A stretch of DNA of 23,932 nt from CAZQYB01 sp964582985 (GCA_964582985.1 CAZOUM010000045.1:1-23932), one strand, 5' to 3'; positions 15,102 through 23,423 are shown, numbered from the stretch's first letter. Numbers and translations: made by a program. The notes: generated by a model not told the origin, from the sequence alone.

Positions 15102-16817
15102 ATGCCAAACTTGCCGGAAACACAATATGCCGTGCAACTGGTCGGTCCGAATGAGCTTGTTTTGAATCCTTCCAAAGAGGTCGTCGGGCCTGGCCGGTAT
15201 CAAATTCTCTGCCAGGTCGAAGCAGTCGGACTGTGCTTTTCCGACCTCAAACTCCTAAAGCAATTCTCGGGACATGTTCGCAAGAGCGAAATAGTCTCCG
15301 GCCGTGAACCACGTGGGGTTAACGGCCATAAACCCGATGCGGTTTATGGCATTGAACAACACGTGCTCAGCGAAATACCAAGCTATGTTCCCGGCGATTT
15401 ACCGACTGTACCTGGTCACGAAACAGTAGTGAGAATTGTAGCGGTTGGGCCTAATGTGCAAAACTTCAAACCCGGCCGGCGATATCTCGTTCAAACTGAT
15501 TATCGTTGGCTGCCAACAGTCGGTTCCAACGCCGCCTTCGGATACAACTTCGAAGGGGCCCTCCAGGAATATGTGCTGATGGATGAGAGGGTCATTACTT
15601 CGCCGGAAGGTAACTCAATGCTGATACCGGTTCCAGAAGAGCTGTCAGCTTCAGCTATAGCTCTTGTAGAGCCATGGGCCTGTGTCGAACATGCCTATGT
15701 CTCCAAAGAGCGCCAGAGCTTGAAGACAAACGGCCGGATGCTGGTCGTTGCTGACACAGAGCTGCCTCGGGATGCTTTGCGAAACCTGTTTAATCGTTGC
15801 GGCAGGCCGAGCCAAATAACCTGGGTCTCGCAGTCAGCGGCACCGACTGGATTAGATGTGGCGATAAAAAAGGCTGCAGGCATATTGGAGCTTGAGGACG
15901 CCGGCTTTGACGATGTAATTTATTTCGGCTCTGATGCAGAGACAGTTGGGGCCTTGTTTGCAAAAGTTGCCGCACAAGGTCTTCTCAATATCGTTCTTTG
16001 CGGCGGTAAGTTCGGCAGAGACGTTGTCACGCCGGTAGGACGTGTTCACTACGCCGGTATTCGCATCATCGGCACTACAGGTACATACCCCGCTGAGTCG
16101 ATGAAAAACATACCCGAAACCGGCGAAATTCGCGCTTGCGATAAAATTCACGTTATTGGCGCAGCGGGACCTATGGGTATGATGCACGTGATACGAAATA
16201 TCTCCCAGGATGTTGAAGGTATCAGCATTTTTGCCAGTGATGTGGACGAGACAAGGTTAGCGACCCTGATAAGAATTGCCGCGCCATTGGCCAAAAAAAA
16301 TGGCATCAAACTGAGCTGCTATAATCCCGCCAAAGATGAAATCAAGGAGGCTTTCAGTTATACCACTTTGATGGTGCCGATACCTGACTTGGTCCCTGCT
16401 TCGGTATGCAGCGCCGCTGATAGAGGAATCATAAATATCTTTGCTGGCATACCTGCTGTGGTTGCCGCCAAAGTTGACCTTGATACGTACATACGAAAGC
16501 AGCTGTATTTTGTCGGGACCAGCGGCTCTGTCCTTGATGATATGAAACGAGTATTGGCGAAAGTAGAATCCGGCAGGCTTGATACTAACGTCTGTATCGC
16601 CGCTGTCAGCGGACTTGACGGCGCAGTCGAAGGAATCAGGGCCGTAGAGAACCGTAGCGTACCCGGCAAAATCGTCATTTACCCGGGCTGCAAAGGGCTT
16701 AAGCTAACCCAGTTGAAAAATCTGCAGAGCCAAATTCCTCAAGTGGTCGAATGTCTGAGAGAAGGCATGTGGAATAAGCGAGCGGAAAAAGCTCTTCTAA
16801 AACTGTACGCAAACTAA
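15102..16817 (+). CDS. Zinc-dependent MDR dehydrogenase with two tandem nucleotide-binding folds
   Basis: The 571-residue protein starts as a zinc alcohol dehydrogenase of the medium-chain (MDR) superfamily. GLCFSD carries Cys45, VPGHE carries His106 and Glu107, and VEPW carries Glu190, matching the catalytic zinc positions. The four-cysteine structural zinc lobe is absent. Usual MDR length is 340-430 residues. The excess comes from what looks like a repeated Rossmann unit: residues about 210-330 without a glycine motif, then about 346-475 with GAAGPMG at 353-359. Each unit ends in an NI-V/F-x-x-G strand and a later GT-x-G element. The closest well-known relatives would be sugar-phosphate or polyol dehydrogenases; the substrate is unknown. 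It lies 37 bases before the kinase and probably acts in the same cytoplasmic pathway. There is no clear Shine-Dalgarno sequence. Confidence 0.82.
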   Translation: MPNLPETQYAVQLVGPNELVLNPSKEVVGPGRYQILCQVEAVGLCFSDLKLLKQFSGHVRKSEIVSGREPRGVNGHKPDAVYGIEQHVLSEIPSYVPGDLPTVPGHETVVRIVAVGPNVQNFKPGRRYLVQTDYRWLPTVGSNAAFGYNFEGALQEYVLMDERVITSPEGNSMLIPVPEELSASAIALVEPWACVEHAYVSKERQSLKTNGRMLVVADTELPRDALRNLFNRCGRPSQITWVSQSAAPTGLDVAIKKAAGILELEDAGFDDVIYFGSDAETVGALFAKVAAQGLLNIVLCGGKFGRDVVTPVGRVHYAGIRIIGTTGTYPAESMKNIPETGEIRACDKIHVIGAAGPMGMMHVIRNISQDVEGISIFASDVDETRLATLIRIAAPLAKKNGIKLSCYNPAKDEIKEAFSYTTLMVPIPDLVPASVCSAADRGIINIFAGIPAVVAAKVDLDTYIRKQLYFVGTSGSVLDDMKRVLAKVESGRLDTNVCIAAVSGLDGAVEGIRAVENRSVPGKIVIYPGCKGLKLTQLKNLQSQIPQVVECLREGMWNKRAEKALLKLYAN

Positions 16818-16854
16818 CAAAAATCAAATGGGGAAAAGTAAAAAGAATTTGTAA

Positions 16855-18351
16855 ATGGCACAAGCAAAGAAATATATCGCCGTTGACCTCGGCGCTGAGA
16901 GCGGCAGGGTCATGCTTGGGTTGCTCTCGGACAGCGAGCTCACCCTTGAGGAGATTTACCGTTTCAACAATGTCCCCCTCGAACAAAACGGCTCGTTACG
17001 CTGGGATTTTGAAAACCAGCTTGACGAAGTGCAGGCCGGTATTGCCAAGGCAGTAAAACAAGCGGACAGCCCGATTGCCGGTATCGGCATAGATGGCTGG
17101 GGTGTTGACTTCGGTCTGATAGATGCTGACGGCAAGTTAATTGAAAATCCCTATTGTTATCGCGACAGCCGAACCAACAGAATGATGGAAAAAGCATTCG
17201 GCCTTATGCCGAAACGCGAAATTTACGAAAACACAGGATTGCAATTTTTGCAGTTCAATACTATCTATCAACTTCTGGCGATGCGTACGGCAGATTCGGA
17301 TGCCTTGGCCAAGGCGAAAAATCTGCTCTTCACCGCCGACCTGTTTGCCTACTACTTATGCGGCCAGGTTTATGCCGAATACACTCTGGCGAGCACCTCT
17401 CAGTTGATGGATATGAGAACCGCTCAGTGGTCAAAAAAGATTTTCGATAAACTGTCTTTGCCGATTGAGATTATGCCGCGTATCGTCAAGCCCGGCGCAG
17501 TCGTAGGCCAATTGACAGACGCAGTCGCCGGGAAAATCGGCTGCGAACCGATTCCGGTTATTGCAGTCGCCTCGCACGACACCGCCTCTGCCGTTGTCGC
17601 CGTACCGGCTCTGGACAATAACTGGGCATACCTTTCCTCGGGCACCTGGTCCTTATGCGGCGTTGAGGTGCCCAGGGCAATTATCAATGATAAAACCTTC
17701 AAGTATTCTTTCACAAATGAGGGTGGCATCGAAAACACAATTCGGCTCTTAAAGAACATAATGGGCCTATGGCTGGTTCAGGAATGCAAAAGGCAATGGC
17801 AGCAGGATGGTCTTGAGTTGTCCTACGATGAATTGACGGACATAGCGCGAAGAGCAGAACCGTTTGCTGCATATATTAATCCCGACCACAGTCCGTTCCT
17901 CTCACCCGGCGACATGCCTGAGAAAATAAACGACCACCTCGCCCAAACGGGCCGGAAGGCAATCAATGACAAAGGTCAAATGATAAGAGTAATATTAGAG
18001 AGTCTTGCTTTCAAGTATCGCTGGACGGTGGAAAAGCTTGAAGATATTATAGGTAATACAATAAATTGTCTGCACCTTGTTGGCGGTGGTATACAAAATG
18101 AACTGCTTTGTCAGTTCACTGCCAATGCTGTTGGGAAAAGGGTCATCGCCGGGCCGGTAGAGGCGACCGCCAGCGGAAATATCCTGATGCAGGCCAGGGC
18201 GACCGGGCAGATAGAAACCCTGCAACAGGCCAGGGAAATTGTACGGAATTCATTTGAGCTAAAAGAGTACCAGCCGCAAAATGTCTCGCTCTGGGAAGAA
18301 CGATACAACGGGATTAGAAACAGGCTGGAACTTCCAGGAACTAATAGGTGA
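16855..18351 (+). CDS. rhaB: Rhamnulokinase (FGGY family)
   Basis: Rhamnulokinase phosphorylates L-rhamnulose at C1 with ATP; relatives can also take L-fuculose. The 498 residues match the usual length of about 490. Diagnostic segments are AVDLGAESGRVMLG (9-22), GIDGWGVDFGLID (78-90) with NPYCYRDSRT after it, VASHDTASAVVAVP (238-251) holding the likely catalytic base Asp242, WAYLSSGTWSLCGVE, FTNEGG, and LHLVGGGIQNELLCQ near the C-terminus. The protein is cytoplasmic. It follows the zinc dehydrogenase by 37 bases, and its TGA is one base from the ATG of the aldolase, so the two are probably translationally coupled. The ATG lacks a well-placed Shine-Dalgarno sequence. The sequence points to rhamnulose rather than fuculose, although the hydrolases point to fucose. 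Confidence 0.92.
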   Translation: MAQAKKYIAVDLGAESGRVMLGLLSDSELTLEEIYRFNNVPLEQNGSLRWDFENQLDEVQAGIAKAVKQADSPIAGIGIDGWGVDFGLIDADGKLIENPYCYRDSRTNRMMEKAFGLMPKREIYENTGLQFLQFNTIYQLLAMRTADSDALAKAKNLLFTADLFAYYLCGQVYAEYTLASTSQLMDMRTAQWSKKIFDKLSLPIEIMPRIVKPGAVVGQLTDAVAGKIGCEPIPVIAVASHDTASAVVAVPALDNNWAYLSSGTWSLCGVEVPRAIINDKTFKYSFTNEGGIENTIRLLKNIMGLWLVQECKRQWQQDGLELSYDELTDIARRAEPFAAYINPDHSPFLSPGDMPEKINDHLAQTGRKAINDKGQMIRVILESLAFKYRWTVEKLEDIIGNTINCLHLVGGGIQNELLCQFTANAVGKRVIAGPVEATASGNILMQARATGQIETLQQAREIVRNSFELKEYQPQNVSLWEERYNGIRNRLELPGTNR

Positions 18352-18352
18352 T

Positions 18353-19552
18353 ATGGACAGTACTCTGACAGAGCTTATCAGAATTTCAAAAGCTGTAGGC
18401 AAGGACAGCTCGCTCGTCCTTGGTGGATTCGGCAACACATCGGCGAAGACCCAGGATGGAAAATATATGTACATCAAAGCCAGCGGCACGGCTATCAAAG
18501 ATATGACCGAGCGCAAAGGGTGGCGGAGATTAAGGGTTGACTCAATACTCGCAATGCTAAGAGACAAATCGCTCAACTGTATGGATGTTGACGAAAGAGA
18601 GGCCAAGGTGACAAATGGCCTGTTTTCCGCGTGTGACGATAAGTTCAAGGCCGGTGGAAAACCCTCTATTGAATCAGGTTTCCATTCAATGCTTGATAGA
18701 TATGTGATACATCTTCATCCCGCCGCCGTATTGGCATACGTCTGTGCGAAAAATGGCCAGGCGGAACTTCAAAAACTGTTCGCAAAGGAAAAATTCTCCG
18801 CAGGACCTTTTCGCAGAATGCCTCTCAACGGCAGGGCCCCAGGACGCCTTCCGGCACCGCCGCTGTGGGTCCCTTATGCAAACCCGGGATATATGCTCGC
18901 AAAAAAGATTGAAACGCTCACCCGGAATTACAACAGTCAATACGGCTGCGGCCCCAAAGTTATGTTCTTGCAGAATCACGGCCTGCTTGTTTCCTCAAAC
19001 AATTCAAGCACGGCATTACAGCTTGTCCGCAAAGTCGTCAATATATGCAAAAGCAAAGTAAAGCGACCGAAGCCTGTCAAAATAAAATCCGCAGGTAAGA
19101 CTGTAATCTCCGACGCAACTTTGGCCATTCGCAAAGCTTTCCTCCAGGCAACCGCCAAACGTGTCACAGTAAGGCATTTTATCGATGAAAACATTGCAAC
19201 ATTCATAGTCAGAAGAGATGCTGCAAAGCTTTGCTCGCTGCCGGCTATTACGCCGGATGAATTGGTTTATACTCACGGCCCTCCGTTATGGCTTGAGAAG
19301 TGGAGTCGGCAAACACTGTTTAACAGACTCAATCGGAGAATTGCTGAAGGGCAAAAACCACCGGCTGCCTTCTTAATAAGACCTTTCGGGCTTTTTGTCA
19401 CTGGCAGAAAGAGTCAAATAACACTTATAAAAGATGTTGTTACTACTTCTCTTGCAGTGCGCAGTTTCGCAGCGCGCCTCGGCGGAGCCAGACCATTGAC
19501 CAAGAAGCAACGCCAGTTCATCACCATGCTGGAAACTAAGGCTTCTGGTTAA
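18353..19552 (+). CDS. Class II aldolase (fuculose/rhamnulose-1-phosphate type) with C-terminal extension
   Basis: This enzyme would split a ketose 1-phosphate into dihydroxyacetone phosphate and L-lactaldehyde. Of 399 residues, about the first 230 form the class II aldolase/adducin domain. GGFGNTSAK (24-32) and KASGT (42-46) bind the phosphate, SIES holds catalytic Glu107, IHLH holds zinc ligands His120 and His122, and QNHG holds His209. Residues about 240-399 form a second region containing TPDELVYTHGPP. They resemble the central part of the bifunctional RhaAD-type aldolase/dehydrogenases, but no short-chain dehydrogenase domain follows. The frame is open upstream to 18281 inside the kinase gene; the ATG at 18353, one base after the kinase TGA, is preferred, with AGGTG just upstream. 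Confidence 0.88.
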   Translation: MDSTLTELIRISKAVGKDSSLVLGGFGNTSAKTQDGKYMYIKASGTAIKDMTERKGWRRLRVDSILAMLRDKSLNCMDVDEREAKVTNGLFSACDDKFKAGGKPSIESGFHSMLDRYVIHLHPAAVLAYVCAKNGQAELQKLFAKEKFSAGPFRRMPLNGRAPGRLPAPPLWVPYANPGYMLAKKIETLTRNYNSQYGCGPKVMFLQNHGLLVSSNNSSTALQLVRKVVNICKSKVKRPKPVKIKSAGKTVISDATLAIRKAFLQATAKRVTVRHFIDENIATFIVRRDAAKLCSLPAITPDELVYTHGPPLWLEKWSRQTLFNRLNRRIAEGQKPPAAFLIRPFGLFVTGRKSQITLIKDVVTTSLAVRSFAARLGGARPLTKKQRQFITMLETKASG

Positions 19553-19618
19553 ATCAGCAGCATGGTTGCGGAAATAATATTGAATACGTAGGAAAAATCG
19601 AGCAGAGTAATGTTTCGA

Positions 19619-19640
19619 AGGTATTGTTTTTAAAATACCT
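19619..19640. promoter_or_regulatory. Inverted repeat before the Tat-TIM-barrel gene
   Basis: AGGTATT (19619-19625) is complementary to AATACCT (19634-19640) around an eight-base T/A-rich centre, 39 bases before the ATG. It could be an operator or a small leader hairpin in the 127-base gap. No good promoter pair was found in the gap. Confidence 0.35.
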
Positions 19641-19679
19641 ACCATAACTTCGATAGCTTCTTTTAGAGGAACAGCAAGA

Positions 19680-20576
19680 ATGAATTTTGTAGCGAACCAA
19701 AACGTGAGTCGACGCGACTTTCTCAAAGTTGCAGGACTAACCACTGTAGCGCCGCTTCTGTCGTCGTGCGCACGAAAGGAAAAGACCAAAGAAAAATGGC
19801 AAATGCGGCTATCGACGTCATCGATTCATTTTATGCAACTGCCAATCGAGCAGGCTTGCGAGAAAATCGCAAATCTGGGCTTCGAGGCAATCGACATCTG
19901 GTCGGCCCACGCTGGATGTCCTCACCTTGACGACGTTGCTAACCGCCTCGGCGCGGAAGGTTTGAAAGAGGTGCTGGCGAAGAACAACCTGAAGCTCTTT
20001 GCCTTCTCCGTCTACAAGGGCCGCTACGAACGCTACGCGGAACTCCTCGGCAAAGCCGGTGGCGGAGTTGCTGTCCAGGGGAGTGCCGGCAAATGCAAGC
20101 CTGAGGAATTGACTACCCGCATGCGGGAGTTTATCGAGAGCACCAAGCCGCTGATTGAATTGGCCGAGAAATACAATTCCTACCTCGCCATCGAAAACCA
20201 CGGCGGGGCATTACTTAACTCGCTCGATTCGCTCAAGGCATTTGTTGAGATGAACACCTCGCCGAGATTAGGCATTGCGCTTGCACCGTACCACCTCCAG
20301 ACGATTAAGGCTTCGGTGCCGGAAGCAATTCGCATCTGTGGCAATCAGCTTTTCTTCTTCTATGCCTGGCAGCACTATCTGGAACACCGACAGCTCCCCG
20401 GCATCGGCCCTACAAATATGATTCCCTGGATTCAGGCCCTCGCGGACATTCGATATCGCGGGTACGTCAATCCCTTTATGCACGGGCACCCCCCCGTGGA
20501 TGTCATGGCCGCCAATCTTGCCAAATCACGAGATTACCTGAAAGCATGTTATAATAGTATCAGCCAAACAACGTGA
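19680..20576 (+). CDS. Tat-exported sugar isomerase/epimerase-fold (AP endonuclease family 2) TIM-barrel protein
   Basis: The 298-residue protein has a twin-arginine signal (SRRDFLKVAG, Arg11-Arg12) and a lipobox-like LLSSC ending at Cys30, so it is probably a periplasmic lipoprotein. The mature part is the xylose-isomerase-like TIM barrel, shown by NLGFEAIDIW (65-74), LAIENHGG (169-176) and GIALAPYHLQ (198-207). In active relatives the metal is held by Glu, Asp, His and Glu. Here Glu172 is kept, but Ala202 stands where LDPxH-type proteins have Asp, and the final strand reads YVNPFMHGH, with Asn264 where Glu is usual. Function is therefore unclear; exported members of this fold take part in periplasmic sugar oxidation/lyase pathways. 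AGAGGAA about eight bases upstream supports the start. Confidence 0.82.
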   Translation: MNFVANQNVSRRDFLKVAGLTTVAPLLSSCARKEKTKEKWQMRLSTSSIHFMQLPIEQACEKIANLGFEAIDIWSAHAGCPHLDDVANRLGAEGLKEVLAKNNLKLFAFSVYKGRYERYAELLGKAGGGVAVQGSAGKCKPEELTTRMREFIESTKPLIELAEKYNSYLAIENHGGALLNSLDSLKAFVEMNTSPRLGIALAPYHLQTIKASVPEAIRICGNQLFFFYAWQHYLEHRQLPGIGPTNMIPWIQALADIRYRGYVNPFMHGHPPVDVMAANLAKSRDYLKACYNSISQTT

Positions 20577-20620
20577 GACATTACGTACAATAGAAACCAA
20601 AACAGAAAACGGAGGAAAAT

Positions 20621-21814
20621 ATGAGTTATCAACAATCGCAGTCAGATAAGATTGCTAACATGACTCGCCGCGAGTTTATGCGCGATACCACACTGGCCGC
20701 AGCAGGTCTGGCCGTCGGTATGGGTGCCGGGGCCGGCCAAACCGCCAGGGCCGATGAGACCTCCTGCAAGACCGGCAACGTCGGCGGGCTTATCAAGACA
20801 ACCCGCAGCTATAATCCGAATATGGAATATCGCCGCCTCGGAAAAACAAGTCTTTGGATTTCGGCCATCAGCCTCGGAGGCCACTGGAAAAAGCTCCCTT
20901 TTAGCTTCGGCACCGAAGAGTTCAAGAAGAACCGGCGCGATGTGGTCAGTGCCTGTATCGACCACGGCATCAATTACATCGATGCCTGCACCGGTGGCGA
21001 AATCCTTGCCTACGCCGATGCCCTCCGCGGCCGCCGAGACAAAATGTATCTCGGTTGTTCCTACTGTGAGCACGAGATGCGCAACAAGAGCTGGCAGACC
21101 GCTGACAGACTCCTCGAAGCCCTGGACGACATCCTCGGCCGGGCCAAGCTCGACTATGTGGACCTCTGGCGAATCACCTGCTACTGGAAACCCAGCACAG
21201 ACCACACGATAGAGCAAGAACACGCCATTATCGAAGCTCTCGACAAGGCCAAAAAAGCAGGCAAGGTTCGCTTCACCGGCATCTCCACTCATAAACACGA
21301 CTGGGTCATTCGCATGATGCAGACCTATCCGAATCATATCCAGGTCGTTGTCGTGCCCTACACCGCCGGCTCCAAGCAGGCCCACGCCCGCGTCGACCCC
21401 GATAAGAACCCCACCGGATGGAAAGCAGTAGCGGATGCCGATGCGACCTACGATAAGTCTATGCTCAGCGTCATTGATGCTGTAAAGAAAAATGATGTCG
21501 GCTGGTTTGGCATCAAGCCCTTTGCCAGCGGCTCAATCTTCAAATCCCGCGGCGAGGTCAACCCCGCCACCAAAGATATTGACGATGAGCGCGCCCGACT
21601 GACCCTGCGCTACATTCTGTCCAACGATGCCCTCACCGCGCCGATTCCCGGAATGATTACTATTGACCAGGTCAAGAATGTTGCCCGCGCCGTCACCGAA
21701 CACCGAAAGTTTGATATCGCCGAAGCTCAACGATTTGAGCGGGCTGTCAGCGAGATGTGGGCCAACCTCCCTCAGAACTACCAATGGCTCAAAAGAGAGT
21801 GGGAGTACGTATAG
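20621..21814 (+). CDS. Tat-exported aldo/keto reductase-fold protein lacking most of the catalytic tetrad
   Basis: The 397-residue protein carries a twin-arginine signal (MTRREFMRD, Arg16-Arg17) with cleavage near ARADE, so it is exported folded. From residue 69 it is a clear AKR: EYRRLGKTSLWISAISLGG, HGINYID, LDYVDLW, AGKVRFTGISTH, and PIPGMITIDQV near the end. Of the Asp-Tyr-Lys-His tetrad only Asp121 remains. Gly126 stands at the Tyr position, Ser147 at the Lys position (RDKMYLGCS) and Thr186 at the His position (VDLWRIT). Classical NADPH reduction by this protein is thus doubtful, as is NADPH supply outside the cytoplasm. GGAGG about eight bases before the ATG supports this start. The stop is one base from the cytochrome gene's ATG. 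Confidence 0.88.
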   Translation: MSYQQSQSDKIANMTRREFMRDTTLAAAGLAVGMGAGAGQTARADETSCKTGNVGGLIKTTRSYNPNMEYRRLGKTSLWISAISLGGHWKKLPFSFGTEEFKKNRRDVVSACIDHGINYIDACTGGEILAYADALRGRRDKMYLGCSYCEHEMRNKSWQTADRLLEALDDILGRAKLDYVDLWRITCYWKPSTDHTIEQEHAIIEALDKAKKAGKVRFTGISTHKHDWVIRMMQTYPNHIQVVVVPYTAGSKQAHARVDPDKNPTGWKAVADADATYDKSMLSVIDAVKKNDVGWFGIKPFASGSIFKSRGEVNPATKDIDDERARLTLRYILSNDALTAPIPGMITIDQVKNVARAVTEHRKFDIAEAQRFERAVSEMWANLPQNYQWLKREWEYV

Positions 21815-21815
21815 T

Positions 21816-22322
21816 ATGCACAACCAGGCCAGACGTAACTCTGCCGGATGGTTTAGCCGTCAACTGCTTGTCCTCTGTCTGTGTGGAAACATCACGCTCA
21901 CGACAGGGGGGTGCCTTCAGCGTGAAACTCCAAAAACCAAGCCCACCGCAGCCAAGCCTATGGACAACTCAGAGTGTCTCATCTGCCACATGGATTTCAA
22001 GACCGAGCTGTTATCGGCTCAGCACGAAAAGGCAGGCACCGGCTGCACCACTTGTCACGGTCCCTCGCTGGCCCACGGCGACGATGAGCTCAATATCACG
22101 CCCCCCGACAGACTCTTCGGCCGTGCCGAGATCGCCCACTACTGCAAAGGCTGCCACCGCACCCACGTCAGAGGCAAAATCTATGATGACTTCGTCAAAA
22201 AGTGGCATAGCAAGCGCCGTCCCAACGGCCGGATGATTCTCGACGACTCAGTCTGCACTAACTGCCACGGCAACCACGCCGTCCTCAGACCCGACCAACG
22301 TGAGATGATACCCGAAGGATAA
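21816..22322 (+). CDS. Tetraheme cytochrome c lipoprotein
   Basis: The 168-residue protein has a signal sequence (SRQLLVLCLCGNITLTTGGC) with a weak lipobox ending at Cys33, so it is probably membrane anchored on the periplasmic side. Four heme c sites follow: C54-LICH, C77-TTCH, C110-KGCH and C147-TNCH. Extra histidines near them (His70, His87, His117, His131, His154) could be distal ligands. It would carry electrons between periplasmic partners and the membrane chain. The frame is open far upstream inside the reductase gene, but the ATG at 21816, one base after the reductase TAG, starts the signal peptide and indicates translational coupling. It therefore probably works with the Tat-exported AKR-fold protein. 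Confidence 0.9.
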   Translation: MHNQARRNSAGWFSRQLLVLCLCGNITLTTGGCLQRETPKTKPTAAKPMDNSECLICHMDFKTELLSAQHEKAGTGCTTCHGPSLAHGDDELNITPPDRLFGRAEIAHYCKGCHRTHVRGKIYDDFVKKWHSKRRPNGRMILDDSVCTNCHGNHAVLRPDQREMIPEG

Positions 22323-22363
22323 AGGCAACCTGCATCCGCTGTGAGCAAGCCGGACATTATTTC

Positions 22364-22392
22364 TTGACCTTCGCCCCCAAAGAACCTAATAT
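22364..22392 (+). promoter_or_regulatory. Candidate sigma-70-type promoter for the hydroxypyruvate-isomerase-like gene
   Basis: TTGACC (22364-22369) and TAATAT (22387-22392) are separated by 17 bases and match consensus at five and four of six positions. They lie in the 170-base gap about 100 bases before the ATG, which suggests separate transcription from the upstream genes. Confidence 0.4.
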
Positions 22393-22492
22393 CTGGTCTG
22401 TAAGTGAAACAAACACAAGTAAAAGATTGTGGACGTTTTTCTCTGTTTGAGATGAGTCAAACACTCTTGCTAAGCACAGAAAGGAAATCAAG

Positions 22493-23422
22493 ATGGACAA
22501 AGGGAATATACCAAACACCGAGCAAACCAATCGCCTCAGCCGCCGCAGCATCCTTCAAAGTGCCGGTGTCGGCGCTGCTTCCGCTGTGGCTCTCACTTTT
22601 TCATCCTGCACTGCTTCCGACAAACGTAAGGACGTGAAAATGAAAGCCACCAAAGGACGTATTAAGCAATCCATTGCTTACTGGTGTTTCCAGGACCACT
22701 GGAGCGTAGAGAAAACCTGCCAGATTGCCAAAGAACTCGGTTGCAAAAGCGTCGAGCTCGTCGAGCCAAAGGACTGGCCGACACTGAAAAAGTACGGCCT
22801 TGTCTTGGCCCTCCACGGCAGCCACTGGTTCGACGATGGAATGAACAATCCCGAGCATCACGAGATGTGTATCGGCAAGATGCGCAAATCCATCGACGAG
22901 TGCGCCGAGTTTGGCTTTCCCAACGTCATCACCTTCACCGGTTACGCCGGCAATATTAGCCCTGAGGACGGCATCAAAAACTGTGTCAACGGCTACAAGA
23001 AAATCATCGGGCACGCCGAAAAAAACAACGTCAACCTTTGCCTGGAGATACTTAACGACCGCGTAAATGTCGAAATGAAAGGACATCCCGGTTATCAGGG
23101 CAACCACACCGATTACTGCATGAAAATCATCAAGAAGGTCGGCTCACCGAGGATGAAGTTGCTGCTTGATATCTACCACGCGCAGGTTATGGACGGCGAC
23201 ATCATAGCCCGCATCCGACAGTACAAGGACTACATAGGCCACTACCACACCGCCGGCAACCCGGGCCGCGGCGAGCTCGACGACAAACAGGAGATTAACT
23301 ACAAGCCGATTATGGAGGAAATCGTCAAAACCGGCTACACCGGCTATGTCGGTCAGGAGTTCATTCCGACCCGCGACCCATTGGAAAGCCTCAGGCAGGC
23401 TGTTGTCCTATGCGACGTATAG
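22493..23422 (+). CDS. Tat-exported hydroxypyruvate-isomerase-like TIM-barrel protein
   Basis: Hydroxypyruvate isomerases interconvert hydroxypyruvate and tartronate semialdehyde, but many relatives act on other small sugars. The 309-residue protein begins with a twin-arginine signal (LSRRSILQSAG, Arg17-Arg18) and SSC at Cys39, so it is probably a Tat lipoprotein. The barrel is intact: LHGSHWFDDG (107-116), LEIL with Glu185, LLLDIYHAQ with Asp226, HYHTAGNPGRGELD (250-263) with His252, and GQEF with Glu289. The NPGR-x-ELD and EINY segments are diagnostic of Hyi-like proteins. Unlike the TIM barrel at 19680, all expected metal ligands are present. AAAGGAAA before the ATG supports the start. It converges with the amidohydrolase gene across a terminator hairpin. 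Confidence 0.87.
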   Translation: MDKGNIPNTEQTNRLSRRSILQSAGVGAASAVALTFSSCTASDKRKDVKMKATKGRIKQSIAYWCFQDHWSVEKTCQIAKELGCKSVELVEPKDWPTLKKYGLVLALHGSHWFDDGMNNPEHHEMCIGKMRKSIDECAEFGFPNVITFTGYAGNISPEDGIKNCVNGYKKIIGHAEKNNVNLCLEILNDRVNVEMKGHPGYQGNHTDYCMKIIKKVGSPRMKLLLDIYHAQVMDGDIIARIRQYKDYIGHYHTAGNPGRGELDDKQEINYKPIMEEIVKTGYTGYVGQEFIPTRDPLESLRQAVVLCDV

Positions 23423-23423
23423 T

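Noticed and set aside
20642..21385. 247-codon minus-strand open frame opposite the AKR gene
   Set aside because: Explained by the high third-position GC of the AKR gene; no recognisable motif.
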